Below, piece by piece: positions 58,066 through 64,000 of a stretch of DNA of 64,000 nt; position 1 is the first letter of the stretch, and every line of letters begins with the position of its first letter. Origin of the DNA: Trifolium pratense (lineage: Eukaryota; Streptophyta; Magnoliopsida; Fabales; Fabaceae). Made by a program: the position numbers and the translations under genes. The notes beneath the pieces were generated by a model, which was not told the origin of the DNA, did not search any database, and saw nothing but the letters and a program-made list of their open reading frames with translations. The stretch lies in NCBI RefSeq assembly GCF_020283565.1, contig NC_060065.1, forward strand, positions 38,490,409 through 38,554,408, given 5' to 3'.

Positions 58066-60093
58066 CTACTCCTCGCACCTATCTTCCTGCTCATGCACGT
58101 CATCTTGCTCATCTTCATGACCCTCCTCGAACACCCCCTCAGCATCTTCCTCCTCTTCATCAGAGTCGGCCAGGCCAGCCGGGATAACAATTTGGCCATC
58201 CTTGACCTGCCCGTTCACATGCATTCCCCGGGTCACCAACTCCACGTCAGGATTAAGGCACTTAATTTGCTGCACGGCATTCTCAAAGGCGTACTCAGTG
58301 CCCTCTACAAAGTCATGGGACAACTGAGCAATCACCTTGACCAAGTCTGCTCGGGTGGTCAACCCCTCGGCAGCCCTATGCTCGTTCTCGCCCGGCGCCA
58401 TGGCGGCATTAAGCCTTTCAATTTCAGCCCGAGCAGCATCCAAATCCTCTCCCCTTTTACGGTGCTCGTCCAGCTGGTCACCCCAATGTTTTTGCTTCTC
58501 CTTTAGATCTTCCACAGCAATTTTGAGCTGGTTGATCCGACCTTTGGACCGCTCGTGCCTGGCCTGGGCAGTGTTCAGCTGCTCGACTAAGGACTCCCGC
58601 TCGTCACCAAGGACAAGGGAGCTCGAGACCATCCGCACCATAGCAGCCATGTCACGAGCATGCTGCTGCCTACGGGCCTCTGGTTCCTGGTCAAGAATAG
58701 CAACCCTTTCAGTTTCAAAGACCTCCGGAGGATACTTCTCAAAAAATTTGTCCACGGTAAAGCACCGAGGAACTGGAAACTTGCTGCATCCTCCCATGCC
58801 CGCATCTTCAACCGGGGGATCTTCTTCTCTTGTCCTCTTCGCTGGAGGAGGCCGGGGAGCTGAGGTAGGGGTGCCCGAACCAACACCCGAGGTCCCAATA
58901 ACCTGCACGGAAGGGGTCCCCGGCCTCACTTCCTGGGAAGCCCTGGAAACAATCTTCTTTTTTCCTCGGCCAGACCTGCTCGCCTTCTCATCCTGCTTGG
59001 CCTTCAACATGCGCTCGGCAATGGTTTCCATTTCGTCTGCAAATAAAAGACGAACACGTTAGTAAAAGACGAGGAATGCACACAACAATAACATAAATTT
59101 TTCTAAGTTAAAAGGAAAGGAAACAATACCCAAGCACAGTTTAACCTCCCCGGCATTTTTGCACTTAAGGAGGGTCCTAGTATTAATGAGACGAGGAGAG
59201 GCCTTAGGCACCCCGTGTTCATCTCTTATGGTAACTCCCTTACGAGTCGTCCAGACCCCGGGAGTAAAACCGGCCACAAAGGTCTTCAGACTTTCGAAGG
59301 CAGCCATGTCCTCGGGAGACAAGTCTGCGTCCCCGGTTGTATATTCCTTAGGCTCCTTCAGGAAATGGGTGTACGACCAGCTTAACGGGAACTTAGGGAC
59401 TGCCCGAACTATAACTTGCCCGCTGGCATCCTTACGGGCAACACCTTGCTCGTCCCTATCTTCCTCCAGCTCCATTAAACTCTCCCGGGCAGATGAAGAC
59501 TCTGGCCGGACAACATAATACCTCTCTTTGAAATCCTTAACGGAATCCACAAACATTTTGAATAATTTAACATCCTCATGATGCTTTAATGAAACCCAAT
59601 TCTGACGAGGTGCTCGCCCAACCTCCCTCGTCGGCTTACGCTGAATCTTGAAGATTCTAAAGAAAAGGGGAAGAGTGGGAAGAACGCCTTTATACGTACA
59701 GAGGTGCTCGAACCCCATAATAAAAGACCACGAGTTTGGATGCAGCTGCGACGGAGCCACCTGCAAGGCTTTAAGCACGCTGGCCGCAAAGGGGCTGAAC
59801 GGCAGCCTGAGCCCCATCTCCTTAAATACAAATTCGTACATAGCGAAACCATGCCCGCCAAATGACGAGCACACCCGTTCACCCTCCCCGGGTATACGGG
59901 TCGACCAATTTTGAAGCCCGTCTGCTCTCTGCTGCTCGACGGTCGTATATAATCTTGGATCCTGGGAAGTAAGCGCCGAGGCTATTCCCCGGGGTTCTGG
60001 AGCAACCCAATCCAGCGCAGGATCGGTTATGCAGTCGACCAATGTATACTTCTCCGCACCCTGGCTTTCCACAACCTCCTCGGATTCTGACAT
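58066..60093 (-). CDS. Antisense gene of the gypsy element (PF04195-like)
   Basis: A spliced minus-strand gene inside the retrotransposon. Coding exons 59130-60093 and 58066-59036 join across a 93-bp GT-AG intron and give 644 aa. The start is ATG at 60093 (MSESEEVVESQGAEKYTLVD). The first 300 residues contain SFGGHGFAMYEFVFKEMGLR and LHPNSWSFIMGFEHLC, the signature of the domain called 'putative gypsy type transposon' (Transposase_28), known from antisense frames of Tat elements. The second exon has a basic nuclear-localisation-like GRGKKKIVSR, a long coiled coil (about residues 440-560) and an acidic tail (DSDEEEEDAEGVFEEG). A donor at 60576/60575 and an acceptor at 60102/60101 suggest a further 5'-UTR intron of 474 bp. 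Function is unknown; the intact frame in a young element suggests it is maintained. Confidence 0.85.
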
Positions 60094-61161
60094 TTTACAA
60101 CCTGAAATGCAGCAAAAACAAAGTGAATTCGATGATCAAATCCACCCTTTCACCGCAATTCAAGTGAAAGGGCGCAGGATAGGACGAGGACGCTGTCCCC
60201 GACCAAAGCCCTTTTCAAATGGCAATTAAAACCAAACCGAGGAGGGTAGCCCAGGTGAAAGACGGGGAGATAAGCTTCCCGTCTTTGAATTTCAAACAAC
60301 GAATTTCATGAAAAAATTCCTAAGTTAAAAGGGGAGAACATGCTCCCCAGCAATACAAACTATCTAAAGTTTCAAACGGCGAGATAGGCTCCCCGTCACT
60401 AGTTATCTAACCTAGAGTTTCAAAGGGGAGGAAATCTCCCCGGTACTAAGTTCATATGGTGCCCGGCACATTCATCCTAATGTTCATAAATTCATACATT
60501 CTTCATGAAAAAACGCCCAAAACTGGGCAGAAATGACAAAAAATGGATCTAAAGAGGAAAATTTGAAAGAATTACCTTGAATATGAGGAAAATCTGAGGA
60601 ACGACTTGACTTGTGAATTGGAACTTCAGAGAGATTCGCAATTGAAGAGAGAGAGTGAAAAGTAAAAATGAAATTCACTCTCCTCCATTATATAGACCAA
60701 GCCAGGAAAGGGAAGAGACGCTTTGATCCAATGGTCCTTACACTCCCTCGTAAAAATCAAAGCAGTAAATGCACCCTTTCACATCCCCAATGAAAGAGGA
60801 TGCTCGAATTTCACTCGAGCAAGTCCTCAAGCAAAAAGCTGCGCTTTGCAGAAAACCTCCTCGTTGCTAACTTCTTCGTCATAGCAACGAGCAACAATTC
60901 CTTTATCTCCTCGTCATAAATACGAGCAACAAATCCCTCTCGTAGTTATCTCCTCGCAGTAAATACGAGCAGAATACTGAATATCCTCGAGAAACCACTT
61001 CGAGCAAAACATTGCAGATACTTGCTGCGAGCAAGGCCTAGACGAGCAAGTTCCTCGTCCATATTTGTTCAAGAGAGGTTGCAAGGAAATTTCCTTCTGC
61101 ACTTGGGCACACATCTAAAGTCATCACTCCTATGCCTAGGAGCAACGACTTGGGGGGCTCC
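60094..61161. other. Gypsy element region between the antisense gene and the 3' LTR
   Basis: It contains the antisense leader and 5'-UTR intron (60102-60575) and dispersed GGGGAG/CTCCCC repeats (60260-60440). A stretch (60780-61080) of CTCGTC, CGAGCA and GAGCAA motifs follows, and the polypurine tract CTTGGGGGGCTCC ends at 61161. Confidence 0.7.
60686..60697 (-). promoter_or_regulatory. Candidate antisense TATA box in the gypsy element
   Basis: On the minus strand the sequence reads TCTATATAATGG near 60686-60697. It is followed by a CT-rich leader with TTCACTCTCTCTCTTCAATT, the donor at 60575 and then the antisense gene. This is a plausible independent promoter facing away from the 3' LTR. 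Confidence 0.55.
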
Positions 61162-61619
61162 TGTTCTGGACTAGACTAATGCTAGTCCACCTAGACCCTC
61201 ACAAAGTCCACATGGCTTGCCCAACCACCTCCATGTCAGCATGGCACAACCTCTCCACCAAGATAGGGTAAAATTACTACTCTACCCACTATCTAAGGGT
61301 AATATCTTGGCAGTCCCTCTTAATGGGCCTTGGCTAGTCCAGCCCATTAAGAGGACCTTTGGCCCAGAGCTGGGGGCTATAAATACTCTCCCTCTTGGGA
61401 GAGCAAGGTAGAACACTATTCATTATCATAATTACTCTCTCTCTCTCTAACTTCTCTCTAGTATCTCTTTTGCTCTCTATTCCTTGTCTGACTTTGGCAT
61501 CGGAGCACCTGCAGGTACAACCCCCCCCTCCGTGGATCATCTGCTCGGATTACTGCCTACCACCTGCTCAACGGACTTCCAGCTGGCCTTCTACCTGTTC
61601 TGATCAACAGTTAAGATCA
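61162..61619 (+). repeat. 3' LTR of the gypsy element
   Basis: 458 bp, TGTTCTGG to AAGATCA, preceded by the polypurine tract. It is 2 bp longer than the 5' LTR because of one extra CT unit, with one substitution otherwise. Confidence 0.97.
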
Positions 61620-61624
61620 GAAGG

Positions 61625-61908
61625 TGAAATTTTCAGTTTTCAAGTGTGCTGAGGAATCAGAAGCGTGTATTATATTGTATTCACTTCATAAAATATTCAA
61701 CAAAATGAATAAAAAAATTCATTAAACACAATCATTAATGCTAGCATGTATGAATTTTAAACAAATATGTGAGTAGGGGTGTGCAAAAAATTTGGCTATC
61801 CTTAACCAAATTACTAACCAATCCATATCCAATATTAGTTTGCAAAATCCACTGTCTATCGGCGCTAGCTAGGCAAAGATGAAAGAGTTTCTTTTCGCGC
61901 CTCATATT
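61625..61908. other. Sequence after the gypsy element
   Basis: Host sequence that continued directly from 50577 before the insertion. It contains the short frame continuation described at 50442-50577. No other gene was seen. Confidence 0.4.
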
Positions 61909-62062
61909 TTTATGGTTTTCATTATCCGATCTATTGAATAATCTAATATACTTCGAAGTCAGTTCTGACATTAAGTGATTACAACTCTCTCCCGATCACG
62001 GGGATCGAACTGTGATACTCCCTATCAAGTCCAGTGTCAATCACCACCGAACTAACTAACGA
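61909..62062 (-). mobile_element. SINE, minus orientation
   Basis: It shares the SINE head seen at 41961-42123: on the minus strand CCAATCGTTAGTTAGTTCGG, then a B-box-like GTTCGATCCCCGTGATCGGG. Imperfect 16-bp flanks (TTTTCGCGCCTCATAT before, TTTTCGCTCCTCATAT after) form a target duplication with one mismatch. The A-tail is decayed. Confidence 0.75.
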
Positions 62063-63389
62063 TTGGTTTTCGCTCCTCATATATTTCGGCGTCTGCCTTA
62101 AATTTTTGAAAAATACCCTTCTCAAAAGGGGTCACCACTTTACCTTTAGGGGTGTAAAATCTAAAAAAATACAATTTGATAGTTAAAGTACGAAGATGTA
62201 GTTTATATTGAGATATTTATGCCACTTAAAAAATAATAAATAAAAGGTTAAATTATTATTTTCATCTCTAGGTTAAATTGTTGGTTTATATTGGTCCCTA
62301 ACTAATTTTTGTTTCTCTTTTTGTCAGTCATTTTGGTCTTTTCCGTCAATTTCTAACATCGATCAACATTGCAAATGATCCATCATATACCTCAATAATT
62401 GTTTTAATTTTAACTGTTTGATATTTTTATCAAAATCTAACACATTGAAATTTGCAAGTCTATAATATCTAATTGTGAACCACCACCTAATTTTTTTTTT
62501 AAAAACATGTGCAAGCATATACACTCTAAACTTACAACTAGTGATAAATAAGATATCACACCCTCGAGGATTGTTTAGGGGACTGTACTTAAACTCAAGT
62601 ATGATTTTTTTTTAATCTCTTTTACTATCAAGCTCAAAAACCTACGAAAATAGTTGAAAGTAGCTAAACTAGCAAAGTTTCTAAGAAAACTTAATATTTA
62701 CAAACTTTTGGGATTTTGCTTAAGATTACTTGTGAAACAAGTTAATAGGTGCATTAATATGTATATGTAAAATCGCCTAAACTTGCCACTTATCAAAACC
62801 AGTGATGCAATACTAGCTCAAAACAAGCTTCTCAACAAGACAGGATGTCAAAGCTTGAGGAACTTTAAATCAGTTCATACAAGTGTCCATGGCAAACCAG
62901 AAGAACACAAATACTTCCATCAAGAATTTGTAAGTTTAGATAGGACAGCAAAACAACTTGCTGACAACAAAACTGACACATTCATTGTTAACATTCAGAA
63001 ATAATCCAAAGCAGCAGTGTAATGCAATCATTGGAATAGGAGATGAAGTTGAAGATAATGATGTTGAGGAGGAGGAGGAAAGATGGATAGAATTGTTGAT
63101 TTTCTGTTCCGAGGTAGTAGTAAAATTGTGAAGGCAGAATATAATGATTTTGTTGATTGTTATTTATTGGTATTCAAATGTGATTACTTACTCATAATCT
63201 GAGCTCAAATTTTGGTGCCTCTTGATGTAAATGCTTTGTTCAACACAAAAAAAGACCCTAGTGTTTTCTATGTATATTCTTATATCTTAATAATAAGAGT
63301 ACCATTTACCGTATAACGATTAGGGTGCGTTTGATTCGTAAAACAGCAAGAACTGAACAGAACAACACATAACAAAATAATACAAGACA
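62063..63389. other. Intergenic, AT-rich
   Basis: No convincing gene. The frame at 62783-63004 has no recognised domain. At about 63322 a GGGTGCGTTTGATTCG end looks like a MITE terminus without a visible partner. Confidence 0.4.
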
Positions 63390-63474
63390 GGACAAAACTG
63401 TACCGGAAAGATATAAGGCGATAATATACATTGGACAAAACTGTACCGGAAAGATATAAGGCGATAATATTTGG
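63390..63474. repeat. Tandem duplication, 2 x 43 bp
   Basis: The unit starting GGACAAAACTGTACCGGAAA is repeated at 63390 and 63433 and leads directly into metacaspase pseudogene 3. Confidence 0.92.
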
Positions 63475-63829
63475 GGCTGGTGAACAATCTGTCGGAAGGG
63501 CTTCTGAAATATACATTGAATGACAGTGGTGAAGGAAATGAAAATGTTGTCGAGTCTATACAAGAAGCATATGCTACATTAACTAAGTGCAACATTGTAG
63601 ATAGTGGAATTCTACATGGCAAACTTCGGGGAATGTAAATCCTAATGGGAATTCTAACGAAGCTGATGGAGTTTTTGCAATGCCATACAAGCATAATTGT
63701 AGGGAAAATGTAGCTATACTTTGAGAGGATATCTTGAAGGCTAGGAAGAAACTTCATAGACAAGGTTACACTCAAAAGCTAGGACTCTAGTGTAGTGAAA
63801 ACAATGTTGATGCTCCTTTTATACGCTGG
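63469..63829 (+). pseudogene. Metacaspase pseudogene 3
   Basis: A copy of the second half of metacaspase exon 2, from the GLVNNL region to PFI. It has several frameshifts and stops (for example within the TSADASPNG region and a TAG before the C-terminus). From about 63688 onwards it is nearly identical to pseudogene 2, including the AAGCATAATTGTAGGG junction. Metacaspase-like 3' UTR runs to the right edge (64000), so an FGT1-like 3' fragment may follow outside the window. Confidence 0.88.
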
Positions 63830-64000
63830 TTTGATGGTGTTTGTTTGCAAATACTTTTATGAGTTTCCCACAATCAATGTTGCACATAAGAAATATGTAA
63901 TATATATCTGGTTATAATGTGTAGCGTATGAATTCTCAAACAAAAAAATAACGTGTAGCATATGTCATAATCGAGTTCATATATCATATGTGAAAGATAA

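Larger units (their letters stand above)
50578..61619 (+). mobile_element. Ty3/gypsy retrotransposon, Tat lineage, nearly intact
   Basis: Complete element of 11,042 bp: 5' LTR 50578-51033, PBS, gag-pol 51123-56945, an antisense gene 58066-60093, polypurine tract and 3' LTR 61162-61619. The 5-bp target duplication GAAGG lies at 50573-50577 and 61620-61624. The zinc-knuckle type, the second RNase H before integrase, and the long 3' region with an extra antisense frame place it in the Tat group. Its LTRs are almost identical, so it inserted recently. It sits between the PPR gene and the third metacaspase pseudogene. Confidence 0.97.

Noticed and set aside
62783..63004. 73-residue plus-strand frame
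   Set aside because: No recognised domain and no splice or codon-use support in AT-rich intergenic sequence.

Overview
This is a plant nuclear window, most likely from a papilionoid legume close to Medicago or Trifolium. It is AT-rich, its genes have many small GT-AG introns, and its introns and spacers are full of tRNA-derived SINEs, MITEs, CACTA elements and a dispersed repeat that I associate with legumes. The species call is inference. The gene identifications rest on conserved motifs and on exon phases that close exactly.

Host genes, left to right: (1) the first 11 coding exons of a NUA/TPR-type nuclear pore anchor (minus, 369-8339, continuing beyond the left edge); (2) a plant TAG-type DNA-3-methyladenine glycosylase (minus, 17776-20354, 5 exons, 389 aa); (3) an intact type II metacaspase (plus, 31495-33188, 2 exons, 392 aa); (4) a complete 32-exon strawberry-notch/FORGETTER1 helicase-like gene (minus, 34767-42796, about 1260 aa); (5) an intronless PLS-class PPR gene (minus, 47922-50054, 710 aa). 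From memory, NUA, metacaspases 4-7 and FGT1 lie close together on Arabidopsis chromosome 1, so the block looks like conserved microsynteny.

The metacaspase 3' end and the FGT1 3' end have been duplicated repeatedly. Metacaspase pseudogenes lie at 33779-34452, 44838-44990 and 63469-63829. The second is followed by a copy of the last nine FGT1 exons (45397-47588) in which the complete exons keep their sizes and reading frames. The third runs towards the right edge, where the same arrangement may repeat.

The largest mobile element is a nearly intact 11-kb Tat-lineage Ty3/gypsy retrotransposon (50578-61619, GAAGG target duplication). Its LTRs differ by one substitution and one 2-bp microsatellite indel. 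It encodes Gag and Pol with a second RNase H, and its gag is split by one in-frame TGA. On the opposite strand it carries a separate gene with its own TATA box, a 5'-UTR intron and a coding intron (644 aa). That gene is flanked by repeats with a GGGGAG/CTCCCC palindrome.

The gene-poor stretches (8.4-17.7 kb and 20.6-31.1 kb) hold two 1.3-kb non-autonomous CACTA elements, one containing a 5'-truncated LINE, MULE-type and Stowaway-type MITEs with clear target duplications, a probable solo LTR inside a LINE remnant, Copia remnants and SINEs.
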